The notes under the pieces are model-generated. The model saw nothing but the letters and a program-made list of their open reading frames with translations. It did no database searches and had not been told where the DNA came from. The position numbers and the translations under genes were made by a program. From positions 868,001 to 932,000 of the forward strand of contig NZ_JBQKUO010000001.1 of NCBI RefSeq assembly GCF_052156635.1: DNA of 64,000 nucleotides. The letters run 5' to 3'. Shown one piece after another: positions 25,564-34,458 of this stretch. Source of the DNA: Nitrospina sp052156635 (GTDB lineage Bacteria; Nitrospinota; Nitrospinia; Nitrospinales; Nitrospinaceae). Numbering within the stretch: position 1 is the first letter of the stretch; each line of letters starts with the position of its first letter.

Positions 25564-26016
25564 TTACTGCACCTGCTCGATGTGCGGCAGGAACTTGCCG
25601 TTCATGGTGACCACCATGCGGTCTTCGCCCTTGTCGCCTTTCACCTTGTCCACCGTGATCTTGAAGTCGATGGCCGACATGATGCCGTCGCCGAACTTCT
25701 CGTTCATCAGTTCCTTGATGCCTTCGCCGTAGTGCAGGCAGATCTCCGTCATGCGGTACACGTTCGGCTCCTGAATGAGCATCGGGTTGTACGAGCGCAT
25801 CGGGCATTGCTTCATTTGCTCGATCATCTCCGCGTTGATGCCGGGCACGACCTTTTGCAGTTTCTCCGCCGTGCCTTCTTTCAACTGCGCCTGGTTCTGG
25901 AACAACTGCGCCACATAGCCGTTGCACAGGCCCAGGGCGTCGGCGATTTCATCATACGTTTTGCCGGATGCTTTTTTAGCGTCCTTCAGGCGGCGGACGA
26001 GTTCCGTCTTCTCCAT
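25564..26016 (-). CDS. cynS: cyanate hydratase (cyanase)
   Basis: 150 residues, the full length of the family. It converts cyanate plus bicarbonate to carbamate, which yields ammonia and CO2. The N-terminal helical domain (YDEIADALGLCNGYVAQLFQ) is followed by the catalytic domain. Arg88 and Glu91 (in NVYRMTEICLHYGEG) and Ser114 (in GIMSAIDFK) match the three E. coli active-site residues. GGAGG lies nine bases before the ATG, and a possible -10 TACAAT lies at 26076-26081 with a weak -35. No cynT carbonic anhydrase or cynR regulator is next to it. The nearby amt suggests use of cyanate as a nitrogen source; some nitrite oxidisers are known to do this. Confidence 0.97.
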   Translation of the reverse strand: MEKTELVRRLKDAKKASGKTYDEIADALGLCNGYVAQLFQNQAQLKEGTAEKLQKVVPGINAEMIEQMKQCPMRSYNPMLIQEPNVYRMTEICLHYGEGIKELMNEKFGDGIMSAIDFKITVDKVKGDKGEDRMVVTMNGKFLPHIEQVQ

Positions 26017-26196
26017 GTGTCAAGACCTCCATAGGAAAGTGAGTTGCGTGGAATATTGAAGGGGGGATGAGCGGAATTGTACCAACGGTGGGCCGGGAAT
26101 AAAAATAAAAATACTCTTTAAAGGGGGAGAAAAGGTGGGGCTGCTCGGCGGGCATTGATTTTATGGGATGCCGGGGAGGGTATGACGCGCAACAAA

Positions 26197-26228
26197 AATT
26201 AAAAGCCCACCCGGGGCGGGGTGGGCTT
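26197..26228 (-). terminator. Terminator after tRNA-Leu
   Basis: On the minus strand AAGCCCACCCCG pairs with GGGTGGGCTT, followed by TTAATTTTTG. It lies 13 bases downstream of the tRNA 3' end. Confidence 0.8.
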
Positions 26229-26240
26229 GCAAATTCGGGG

Positions 26241-26327
26241 TGGTGCCGAAGGTCGGAGTCGAACCGACACGGGGTCGCCCCCACCGGATTTTGAGTCCGG
26301 CGCGTCTACCAATTCCACCACTTCGGC
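26241..26327 (-). tRNA. tRNA-Leu (anticodon CAA)
   Basis: An 87-base class II tRNA with encoded CCA. Acceptor GCCGAAG pairs with CTTCGGC, followed by discriminator A and CCA. The D arm contains GGTGGAATTGGTAGAC, the anticodon stem CCGGA/TCCGG encloses CTCAAAA with anticodon CAA, a long variable arm (GGGGGCGACCCC region) follows, and the T arm is GTCGGTTCGACTCCGAC. It is downstream of the TPR gene on the same strand. Confidence 0.95.
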
Positions 26328-26380
26328 GCGTAGCCAGAAAAGTTACCACAACCCCGTCGAAAGAACAACAATTCCCCCGC

Positions 26381-28381
26381 TCATTCAGAAGAGCGGTTGA
26401 AATCTCCTCCTTCCACCGCAGGGGGCTCTTCCTTCTTCTCCGTTTTCAGGAGCCGCTGGGCGGCGATCTTCCACTGCCGGGCGTTGGGGTTGTCCGGATC
26501 GATCTCCAGCAGGCGGTCGCAGTACTCGATGGCTTCTTCATAATGCTTCATCAGCATGCTGGAGCTGATGAGGTTGTTGAGGATGGGAACCGATGCGTTG
26601 TCCGCCACATACGCCTGCTGAAAAGCGACATCAGCGAAGAAGTAACTTTTTGTGTCCCAGTACACTTCGCCCATGCGGTTGTATGCCAGCGCGTTCCCCG
26701 GATCTTTTTTGACGGTGAGGCGGAACTGCTTCAAGGCATCGTCCAGCCGCCCGGCCTGGTGGTAGGCGCGGCCGAGCAGGTAATAGTATTTACCCGGCAG
26801 GTTCTCGCCCTGAATGATGCGCTCCAGAAACGGCACGGCCTGCGCCCCGCGGTCCTGCTCGACCAGCGCTTTTCCGGCGTGGTAGTAGGCGACGGGATTC
26901 TGCGTGCCGCCGTGGATGGCCGCCTCGAACTGCTCGATGGCGGAATCGAACCGCTCCTGCTTCATATACAAAAGCCCCAGCTTGAGGCGCAGGTTTTCGG
27001 AATCCGGCCGCACCGCGATCGCCTGTTTGAGCACCGCCTCCGCCTCGTCCGGCTTTTCCGCCTGCTCATAAAACGAAGCCAGCTGCATGGCCGCCACTCG
27101 CTGGCCGGGGGATTGGTTCAGCACATCCCGCCACAGCGTTTCCTCGGAAGTGAACACCAGGCCCCGCAACACGGCGAGGGTCAACAACACCGCTCCCAGT
27201 CCGGCGGCGATCGGAGCCAGACGTCCCGGCACCCGGTGGGTGAGGCGCGCCAGAGCCCAGGCCACGACGAGGTGGAGACCCGCTCCCGGCAGATAAAACC
27301 GCGCTTCGGAAACCAGCGGAGATTGAGGCACCAGGGCCGAGTTGGCAAGAAACGCAACACCGGTCCAGATCAACCCGAACCGCAGCAGGGGCGATTGTGT
27401 TTTTTTCCAGGCCAGCCACGCCACGGCCAGCGTCAATACCAGGGCCGCCCACACCCCCGCATCGCCCACACCCGCGAGGGCCGCATCCGGTAGAAAGCTC
27501 AGGTTGAACGGCAGAAGGTATTTGAACCCGTAATAGAACCAGAGGTATCCAACCTGGGTTGCAAGGTGATCCCAGCGGCCCGGAGCCCCATCGTCCGCAG
27601 CCAGCGCCGACGGATCCACCGGCGCCCTCCAGGCCATGTAGAGGAGAATGGGAATCATCACCGCGAGTCCGACCTTGAGCTCCCTTTTGAGAGCCGGGTC
27701 CTGACCGAACAAAATGAGGTACACCCCCGCGACCACCGGCAGGCACACCGCGGCCGGATGCGTGCCCGCCGCCAGCACAAAAAAAGCCACTGCCGCCAGC
27801 ATCCAGGCGGATCCGGCAAAACTTTTGGGGGCTTCCTGTCTCAACCGCGCAAACCGGGCCACGCTCCACACCACCAGCAGCGAAAACAACGTGGACAGAA
27901 GGGATTCCCGGTCGGAAAGATAAGCTACCGCCTGAACGTTGAGCGGGTGAATGAGATGCAACCCCGCAGCCACCATCGGCACATACACCCATTCCGACTT
28001 CGGCCTGTCCCGCGTTCGCGCAACCGCTTCCACCAGCAGAAAATAAAGGGCCCAACCCGCCGCCACGTGGATCAACACATTGGTCAAATGGAAAGCCCAG
28101 GCCGAGCCGCCTCCGAGTACCCCGTCCAGTGCATAGGAAAAAAACAACACCGGCTGGCGGTACCCGTTCTCCAGCGAGAGCCCCTCCCAGGCCTTGGCCA
28201 CGGAACCCGCCCGTGGGTCCTCAAGGATGAAGGAGGGGTCCTCGTAGACAAAAGGAGTGGAAAGTGTGGCCCCGCCTGCCACCAGACCCAGCACCGCAAG
28301 CACCATTAAGGCAGTAAGGTGTTGTTTTATACCGCTTTGAAACATATTCACAATCTGGTTTATTTTGGATGCTTTCAGCAA
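26381..28381 (-). CDS. membrane protein with C-terminal TPR repeats (TMTC-like)
   Basis: About 666 residues. The N-terminal half has about ten membrane helices and starts with a loop, FVYEDPSFILEDPRA, that resembles the first-loop acidic motif of GT-C/O-mannosyltransferase-like proteins. The C-terminal 270 residues hold about six TPR units (AEAVLKQAIAVRPDSENLRL, then AIEQFEAAI, LDDALKQFRLTVKKDPGNAL and so on). This architecture is like the TMTC/PMT-TPR group. The enzyme activity is unproven. The start is uncertain: a TTG at 28379-28381 or an ATG at 28343-28345, neither with a Shine-Dalgarno. tRNA-Leu lies just downstream. Confidence 0.75.
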   Translation of the reverse strand: MLKASKINQIVNMFQSGIKQHLTALMVLAVLGLVAGGATLSTPFVYEDPSFILEDPRAGSVAKAWEGLSLENGYRQPVLFFSYALDGVLGGGSAWAFHLTNVLIHVAAGWALYFLLVEAVARTRDRPKSEWVYVPMVAAGLHLIHPLNVQAVAYLSDRESLLSTLFSLLVVWSVARFARLRQEAPKSFAGSAWMLAAVAFFVLAAGTHPAAVCLPVVAGVYLILFGQDPALKRELKVGLAVMIPILLYMAWRAPVDPSALAADDGAPGRWDHLATQVGYLWFYYGFKYLLPFNLSFLPDAALAGVGDAGVWAALVLTLAVAWLAWKKTQSPLLRFGLIWTGVAFLANSALVPQSPLVSEARFYLPGAGLHLVVAWALARLTHRVPGRLAPIAAGLGAVLLTLAVLRGLVFTSEETLWRDVLNQSPGQRVAAMQLASFYEQAEKPDEAEAVLKQAIAVRPDSENLRLKLGLLYMKQERFDSAIEQFEAAIHGGTQNPVAYYHAGKALVEQDRGAQAVPFLERIIQGENLPGKYYYLLGRAYHQAGRLDDALKQFRLTVKKDPGNALAYNRMGEVYWDTKSYFFADVAFQQAYVADNASVPILNNLISSSMLMKHYEEAIEYCDRLLEIDPDNPNARQWKIAAQRLLKTEKKEEPPAVEGGDFNRSSE

Positions 28382-28570
28382 AAAGGTTTATAATAAATTG
28401 TCCGATACCGCATCAAACCGTTTACAATAAGCTAAAAAACGGGCAATTATAAAATAATATCAAACGTATCGGAACCCGCAGGGGATGTGGGGCCAGAGTG
28501 CCGCCTTCATTCATTGCCAATAGAAACTGACCGGATTGAAACACACCCGCGCAGTTCTGTCACCTGAATC

Positions 28571-30058
28571 ATGAAACAGATCAATCAATTTGCCAACATC
28601 CTGACGATCCGCAACATCTCTTCCTTGTTCAAGACCACGTTCGAGGAGGTGGATGCCCTGCTCAAGATTTCCCTGGAGACGGGGCTGGACGTGGTGGGGT
28701 GCCGCAACGCATCGTTGCTGATGCTGAACGAGAAGACCGGCACCCTGCAATTTTACCAGGCCTCGGGGGAAGGCACGGACAAGCTGAAAATGGTGGAGCT
28801 GCCGCTCGGGGTGGGCATCGCCGGCATCGTTGCCAAAACGGGCGAACCCATCATTTCCAACAACGTGCGCAAGGACGAAAGATGGTTCCGGGAAGTCAGC
28901 GACATGACCGACATGGACGTGCAGTCCATCGCCTGCTTTCCACTCATGCTCGACGACAAAGTGCTGGGCGTGGTGCAGATGCTGGACAAGGAAGACGACA
29001 CGCCGTTTGACGACGGGGACCACGTGTTTCTCGACCGCTTCTCGCGCATGATGGCGATGTTTTTGAACTTCACACGAAACAACGAAATTTTGGGCGAGGA
29101 GTTCGACCGCCTCCAGGAAAAGTACCGCCAGCGTTATTCCATCGTTGGGGAAAGCCCCCCTCTGCGCCGCGCCATCAGCCAGGCCGAGCGCGTGGCCAGT
29201 TCCAAGGCGGCGGTGTTGATCACCGGCGAAAGCGGAACGGGCAAGGAACTGTTCGCTCACCTCATCCACGACCGCAGTTCCCGGCAGACGCACCCTTTCG
29301 TTTCCATCAGCTGCGGCGCGCTTCCGGCATCGATCCTGGAACGCGAGCTGTTCGGCCACGAAAAAGGGGCGTTCACCGGAGCGGACAGCCGCAAAATCGG
29401 CCTGTTCGAGGCCGCGGACAGGGGCACCCTGTTTCTGGACGAGATCGGCGAAATGCCCCTCGACATGCAGGTCAAGCTGTTGCGCGTCATTCAGGAAGAA
29501 TCGTTCATTCGGCTGGGCGGCACCTCGCAGACACAGGTGGATGTCCGCATCGTCTCCGCCACCAACCGCGATCTGGAAAAAATGGTGAAGGAAGGCACAT
29601 TCCGCCAGGACCTCTTCTACCGTCTGAACGTCATCAATATCGAACTGCCGCCTCTCCGCGACCGCCATGAAGACATTGAGGACCTCCTTCATTACTTCAT
29701 ACGCAAGCACACTCCGGAAGGAGAAAAACCTAAAAAAGTTCCGAAGGGACTGGTCAACTATCTCCAGGGTTACCACTGGCCCGGGAATATCCGGCAGCTG
29801 GAAAACGCGGTCGAGCGTGCCATCGTTCTGGAAGAAGGGGAGGAACTCCGGCCGGACAGTTTTCCGTTTGAATCCACCAAGGCGCCGCTGGATGTGGAAG
29901 TCGGCGCCACACTCAAAGACGCCACCGACGCGTTTCGCCGCTCGTTCATACTCAACACCCTCAAGTCCACCAGCGGCAACCGCACCAAGGCGGCACAGAT
30001 TCTGGACGTTCAGCGGTCTTACCTGTCGCGACTGATCAAGGAATTGAATATCGCCTGA
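28571..30058 (+). CDS. sigma-54-dependent transcriptional activator with GAF sensor
   Basis: 495 residues. An N-terminal GAF domain (about 20-165) is the likely signal sensor. The AAA+ core has Walker A GESGTGKE, the sigma-54-contact loop GAFTGAD (about 266), Walker B GTLFLDEIGE, and the later FRQDLFYRLNV and HWPGNIRQLENA motifs. A C-terminal Fis-type helix-turn-helix (NRTKAAQILDVQRSYLSRL) binds enhancer sites. There is no receiver domain, so it cannot be a conventional PilR or FlrC. It is a candidate activator for the two sigma-54 promoters seen here, but nothing in the sequence proves that. It is followed after 23 bases by an HDOD gene. Confidence 0.93.
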   Translation: MKQINQFANILTIRNISSLFKTTFEEVDALLKISLETGLDVVGCRNASLLMLNEKTGTLQFYQASGEGTDKLKMVELPLGVGIAGIVAKTGEPIISNNVRKDERWFREVSDMTDMDVQSIACFPLMLDDKVLGVVQMLDKEDDTPFDDGDHVFLDRFSRMMAMFLNFTRNNEILGEEFDRLQEKYRQRYSIVGESPPLRRAISQAERVASSKAAVLITGESGTGKELFAHLIHDRSSRQTHPFVSISCGALPASILERELFGHEKGAFTGADSRKIGLFEAADRGTLFLDEIGEMPLDMQVKLLRVIQEESFIRLGGTSQTQVDVRIVSATNRDLEKMVKEGTFRQDLFYRLNVINIELPPLRDRHEDIEDLLHYFIRKHTPEGEKPKKVPKGLVNYLQGYHWPGNIRQLENAVERAIVLEEGEELRPDSFPFESTKAPLDVEVGATLKDATDAFRRSFILNTLKSTSGNRTKAAQILDVQRSYLSRLIKELNIA

Positions 30059-30081
30059 ACGTATTTTTTCGGGAGGAAGTC

Positions 30082-30927
30082 GTGAATACCGAGACCGCGC
30101 AGGATTTTATCCGCAATCAGGATAGAGTTTATGCGCTTTCAAGAAACTTTTTCGCCATCTACGACGCGCTGACCGATCCTGACAAATCCTTCCGCGACAT
30201 CGGCCACATCATCGGGTGCGATGCCGGGTTCTCCGCCCGCCTGCTCAAGATCGTCAACAGCCCTTTCTACGGCTTCGAACGCAAAATCGAAAGCCTCGAC
30301 CACGCCATCGCGCTGGTGGGCACGGAACCCCTCGCCGACCTGCTGTTTTCCATGTCCGTGATCCAGAATTTCCGCGGCGTGCCACACGACCTGTTCAACG
30401 AAGACCAGTTCTGGCGGCACAGCGTGGCCTGCGGCGTGCTGGCCAAACGGCTGGCCATGCGGATGGGTTGTGATCGCCCCGGACGCTACTACCTGGTGGG
30501 CCTGTTGCACGACATGGGCCGCATCCTCCTGTGTGTGCGTGAACCCAGGGCGGTTTCCGCCATCCTGACGCAACAGGCGGCGGAAGAACAGGACCTGTGC
30601 GCACTGGAAAAGAAACAATTTGGTTTCGACCATGCGGAACTGGGCGCGGTGTTGTTCGAGTCCTGGAAACTGCCTCCCATGCACGCGGAAGCCACCCGCT
30701 ACCACCACCGGCCTGAAGAGGCCGGGGAATACCGTGACGACGCGCGCATCGTGGCGATGGCCGATTACCTGTGCCATGAGATGGAGTTCAGCCCGGACAT
30801 GGAGTCCGGCAACCGCAGCGTGCCGGACGAATACTGGGCCCACCTCGACCTCATTCCCGAGATGGTCCCCTCGATCAAAAAACAGGTTGAACCCGAATTC
30901 GATTTCCTGCTGGAACTGGTGGTCTGA
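30082..30927 (+). CDS. HDOD-domain signalling protein
   Basis: 281 residues from a GTG start, with GGAGG six bases upstream. The HDOD domain spans about 15-215. Motifs include IVNSPFYGFERKIESLDHAI and LVGLLHDMGRILL. HDOD proteins are relatives of HD-GYP domains and usually lack phosphodiesterase activity, serving in signalling. Here the HD pair is kept (LLHDMG) but no GYP motif follows. It lies 23 bases after the sigma-54 activator, so the two are likely co-transcribed and may act in one pathway. Confidence 0.87.
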   Translation: MNTETAQDFIRNQDRVYALSRNFFAIYDALTDPDKSFRDIGHIIGCDAGFSARLLKIVNSPFYGFERKIESLDHAIALVGTEPLADLLFSMSVIQNFRGVPHDLFNEDQFWRHSVACGVLAKRLAMRMGCDRPGRYYLVGLLHDMGRILLCVREPRAVSAILTQQAAEEQDLCALEKKQFGFDHAELGAVLFESWKLPPMHAEATRYHHRPEEAGEYRDDARIVAMADYLCHEMEFSPDMESGNRSVPDEYWAHLDLIPEMVPSIKKQVEPEFDFLLELVV

Positions 30928-31055
30928 CTTTTCCGGAGGCGACGAATCTTTTTTCCGGGCGGTTCCAATCTTTCCCGGTTCTGGTATGATGAGGCCTGTT
31001 TTTTCGAAACCGGAATCCTGTAACGGCAACCCCAACCCACTCGAACTCACGCATC

Positions 31056-31904
31056 ATGACACTCATCGACGGAAAACTCGTCTCCTCGGTCATCAAGGAC
31101 CGCGTCCAGGCGGAGGTGACGGAGCTCAAAAATAAAACCGGCAAGGTGCCGGGCCTGGCGGTGGTGCTGGTCGGCGAAGACCCGGCCTCCGCCGTGTACG
31201 TGAAAAACAAGAACAAAACCTGCGAGAAGATGGGGTTTCAGTCCCTGTCCCACAACCTGCCCGCGGAAACGGACGAAGCCACTCTTTTGAAGCTGGTGAG
31301 CGACCTGAACAGCGACGATTCGGTCCACGGCATCCTGGTGCAGCTGCCCCTGCCGAAGCAGATCGACTCGCAACGCGTGCTGGAAGCCATCGACCCGCGC
31401 AAGGATGTGGATGGTTTTCACCCGGTGAATGTCGGCCACCTTGCCAGCGGGGTCAAAACGCTTGCCCCGTGCACCCCCGCTGGTATCATAGAAATGCTGG
31501 ACCACTACAAGATCGATATCGAAGGCAAGCGTGCGGTGATCATCGGCCGCAGCAACATCGTCGGCAAACCGATGGCGATGCTGCTGCTCCAGCGCAATGC
31601 GACCATCACCATCTGTCATTCGCGCACCAAGGATCTGCCGGAGGTGGCAAGGGAAGCGGACATCGTGGTCGGCGCCATCGGCAAACCGCGGTTCGTCACC
31701 GCCGACTTCGTGAAAGACGGCGCGGTGGTCATCGACGTCGGCATCAACCGCGTGGATGGCAAGCTGGTGGGCGATGTCGATTTCGACAACGTGGCGGAGA
31801 AGTGTTCGTTCATCACACCCGTGCCCGGCGGCGTGGGACCCATGACCATCGCCATGCTCATGCAGAACACGCTGACCGCGTTCAAGTCCATCCACAATCT
31901 GTGA
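31056..31904 (+). CDS. folD: bifunctional methylene-THF dehydrogenase/cyclohydrolase
   Basis: Cytoplasmic one-carbon enzyme that interconverts 5,10-methylene-THF and 10-formyl-THF with NADP. The catalytic Tyr/Lys region is SAVYVKNKNKTCEKMG (about 50-65). LVQLPLPKQ, KDVDGFHPVNVG, the nucleotide-binding GRSNIVGKPMA and PVPGGVGPMTIAML are all present. At 282 residues the length is normal. A possible -10 TATGAT lies in the 128-base gap upstream. It stands before xseA at 67 bases, which may or may not be one unit. Confidence 0.97.
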   Translation: MTLIDGKLVSSVIKDRVQAEVTELKNKTGKVPGLAVVLVGEDPASAVYVKNKNKTCEKMGFQSLSHNLPAETDEATLLKLVSDLNSDDSVHGILVQLPLPKQIDSQRVLEAIDPRKDVDGFHPVNVGHLASGVKTLAPCTPAGIIEMLDHYKIDIEGKRAVIIGRSNIVGKPMAMLLLQRNATITICHSRTKDLPEVAREADIVVGAIGKPRFVTADFVKDGAVVIDVGINRVDGKLVGDVDFDNVAEKCSFITPVPGGVGPMTIAMLMQNTLTAFKSIHNL

Positions 31905-31971
31905 GCCGCCCGCGCGGTTTGCTTTTGTCCGCAGCGCGGCACTCGTTTTGAGTATTTAAGGAATCGCCTCC

Positions 31972-33354
31972 ATGGCTCAGTCCTCCCCGCAACCTTTCGG
32001 CGACGCCCCCCTCGAGGACGAAAGCGGTCACGTCTTCACCGTCACCGAGCTCACCCGCACTATCCGCGCCCTGCTCGAAGAGGCGTTCGACATGGTGTGG
32101 GTGGAGGGCGAAATCTCCAACTACGTCGTCGCCAACTCCGGCCACGCTTACTTCAGTCTCAAAGACGACAAGTCGCAGGTGCGCTGCGTGTTCTTCCGCG
32201 GCAACCGCCAGCGAACCAAGTTCCAGCCCGCCGACGGCGACCAGGTGCTGGTGTGCGGCCGGCTCAACGTGTACGAACCGAGAGGCGAATACCAGGTTGT
32301 GGTCGATTCGCTGGAACCGCGCGGACTGGGCGCACTGCAGAAAGCGTTCGAACAGCTCAAAGAAAAACTGCAGAAGGAAGGCCTGTTCGACGAGGCAAAG
32401 AAACAACCCATCCCGGAATTCCCGTGGCGCATCGGCATCGTGACCTCGCCCACCGGAGCGGCCATCCGTGACCTGCTGAACGTCATCACACGGCGCAATC
32501 CCAAAGTGTCGGTGCTCCTCTACCCGGTGCGGGTGCAGGGTGAGGGGTCCGCGGAGGAAATCGCCGAAGCCATCCGCCACATGAACACGCTCGAGGATCT
32601 CGACGTGCTCATCGTGGGACGTGGCGGCGGCTCCATCGAGGACCTGTGGGCGTTCAACGAGGAGGTGGTGGCCCGCGCCATTCACGCATCGGAGTTGCCG
32701 GTGATCTCCGCCGTCGGGCATGAGATCGATTTCACCATCGCCGATTTCGTCGCCGACCTGCGCGCACCGACGCCGTCGGCCGCGGCGGAACTCGCGGTTC
32801 CGCGCCTCAAGGACGTGATGGAGGATCTGAGCTGGCTCATCAATTCGCTGATCGACGGCATGGAAGACGAGATCGGCGAGTACAGGGAGCACCTCCGGCG
32901 GCTCATCGACCGGCGTTTTTTCCGCGAGCCGCAACGCATCCTCGAACAGCCCGCGCAACGGCTGGATGAAATAACACAACGCCTGCTTCGCGGGCTCGAT
33001 CAATGGGTGCTGGTGCAACGCAACCGGGCCACGGGACTGGTCCACCGGCTCATGCAGGCGTCGCCGCAGTGGGACCTCAAACACGGCGAGGACCGGCGCG
33101 CCAACCTCGAGCACCGGCTGGTGAAACAGATGGCGTCGCAGTTCCGCTGGCACAAGCAACAGTTCGAAGGCGTTGCCAAAAATTTAAACGCGCTCAGTCC
33201 ATTGTCGATTCTCGACCGCGGCTACAGCATCACCACCGACACCGCCTCCGGCAAGGCGGTGAAAGCGGCGGAGCAAATGAAGCCGGGCGATAAAGTGGAG
33301 GTGCGCCTGTCGAAAGGCAAACTCGACTGCACGGTGGACGGGACGAAAGAGTGA
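31972..33354 (+). CDS. xseA: exodeoxyribonuclease VII large subunit
   Basis: Catalytic subunit of ExoVII, which degrades single-stranded DNA. The N-terminal OB-fold (about 20-115) contains VWVEGEISNYVVANSGHAYFSL. The catalytic core has PWRIGIVTSPTGAAIRDLLN, GRGGGSIEDLWAFNEE and AVGHEIDFTIADFVADLRAP. The coiled-coil region and a C-terminal cap (LSPLSILDRGYSI) follow. Length is 460 residues. AAGGA lies nine bases before the ATG. It leads xseA-xseB-tlyA-dcd. Confidence 0.97.
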   Translation: MAQSSPQPFGDAPLEDESGHVFTVTELTRTIRALLEEAFDMVWVEGEISNYVVANSGHAYFSLKDDKSQVRCVFFRGNRQRTKFQPADGDQVLVCGRLNVYEPRGEYQVVVDSLEPRGLGALQKAFEQLKEKLQKEGLFDEAKKQPIPEFPWRIGIVTSPTGAAIRDLLNVITRRNPKVSVLLYPVRVQGEGSAEEIAEAIRHMNTLEDLDVLIVGRGGGSIEDLWAFNEEVVARAIHASELPVISAVGHEIDFTIADFVADLRAPTPSAAAELAVPRLKDVMEDLSWLINSLIDGMEDEIGEYREHLRRLIDRRFFREPQRILEQPAQRLDEITQRLLRGLDQWVLVQRNRATGLVHRLMQASPQWDLKHGEDRRANLEHRLVKQMASQFRWHKQQFEGVAKNLNALSPLSILDRGYSITTDTASGKAVKAAEQMKPGDKVEVRLSKGKLDCTVDGTKE

Positions 33355-33411
33355 AATGCAAACAAGGATCCTTCCAATAAAAACCTTCTCTTTTTATAAG
33401 GGAGTCCATAT

Positions 33412-33681
33412 ATGGCGGAGATGAAGTTTGAAAAGGCGCTGCAGCGGCTGGAGCAGATCGTCGCCGAGCTGGAAAAAGGCGAACTCGACATCGACAAGTC
33501 GCTCCAGATTTTTGAAGAAGGCATCAAGATGTCGCGCATCTGTTCCAAGAAACTGCAGGAAGCGGAACAGAAGATCGAAAAGCTGACGCGCAACCAGAAA
33601 GGCGAACTGGTGGCGGAGCTGTTCGGCGGCGATGCGGCTCTGGCGGACGACGAAGAAGACGATGACGAAGAAGACGAATAA
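33412..33681 (+). CDS. xseB: exodeoxyribonuclease VII small subunit
   Basis: 89 residues, with the standard core FEKALQRLEQIVAELEKGEL and SLQIFEEGIKMSRICSKKL. XseB packs helices on the XseA coiled coil. The C-terminus is extended by a run of Asp/Glu that overlaps the tlyA start. AAGGGAG precedes the ATG by about eight bases. Confidence 0.95.
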   Translation: MAEMKFEKALQRLEQIVAELEKGELDIDKSLQIFEEGIKMSRICSKKLQEAEQKIEKLTRNQKGELVAELFGGDAALADDEEDDDEEDE

Positions 33682-34458
33682 ACTGCGGCTCGACCAGCTC
33701 CTGGTAAAAAAAAACTCGTGCCCTCGCGCGAGCGCGCGCAGGCGGTGATTCTCGCCGGGCGCGTACGCCTGGGCGATGAGGTGCTGGACAAACCCGGAAG
33801 AATGGTTGCGGAAGACGCCGCCCTCCTGGTGGAAGACCCCAACCCGTTCGTCAGCCGGGGTGGCGTCAAGCTGACACACGCGCTCACCACGTTCGGCATC
33901 GATGTACAGGGTAAAACGGCGGCGGACATCGGCGCCTCCACCGGCGGGTTCACCGACTGCCTGCTGCAGAACGGCGCGAAGAAGGTGTACGCCTTCGATG
34001 TCGGGTACGGCCAGCTCGACTGGAAACTGCAATCGGATGACCGCGTGGTCCTGCGCGACCGCTTCAACGCGCGCCACCTGAAACTGGAAGACGTTGACAA
34101 CGCATCCGTGGACCTCGCAGTGATTGACGTGTCGTTCATTTCGCTCAAACTCATCCTGCCTCCGGTGTTCGCGGTGATGAAACAAGAAGCCGACCTTGTC
34201 GCGCTGGTCAAACCGCAGTTCGAGGTAGGGAAGAGTGAGGTCGAGCACAAGGGCGTCATCCGCGATCCGGCGAAACACGAAAAGGTGCTCACCGAGTTGA
34301 CGGCGTTTGTGGCGGAGCAGGGCTGGGTCGCGTGCGGCCTCACCGCCTCGCCCATCACGGGTCAAAAGGGCAACCGCGAATACCTTTTGCATTGCGTGGC
34401 TGCCGGTCGTGGCGAGGCCATCGAACCCGCACACATCACGAAAGAGGTGCAGGCATGA
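33662..34458 (+). CDS. tlyA: TlyA-family rRNA 2'-O-methyltransferase, interrupted by a frameshift at A9
   Basis: TlyA proteins pair an S4 RNA-binding domain with a FtsJ-like methyltransferase and modify 16S/23S rRNA. From ATG 33662 the frame reads MTKKTNKLRLDQLLVKK, the usual TlyA opening. It then goes out of frame at nine A (33706-33714), where a -1 step joins it to KLVPSRERAQAVILAGRV, the expected continuation. The rest (DIGASTGGFTDCLLQNGA, the FtsJ SAM motif) runs from 33715 to the stop at 34458. A shorter product from the GTG at 33718 would lack the start of the S4 domain. The first 20 bases overlap xseB, and the last four overlap dcd (ATGA). Sequencing error, true mutation, or transcriptional/ribosomal slippage could explain it. 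Confidence 0.8.

Noticed and set aside
24593..25927. A longer pentapeptide gene starting near 25927
   Set aside because: The added part overlaps cynS in another frame on the same strand and lacks repeats. The ATG at 25462 has a good Shine-Dalgarno.
28571..30058. The GAF/sigma-54 activator as PilR
   Set aside because: No receiver domain and no adjacency to the PilS-like kinase.
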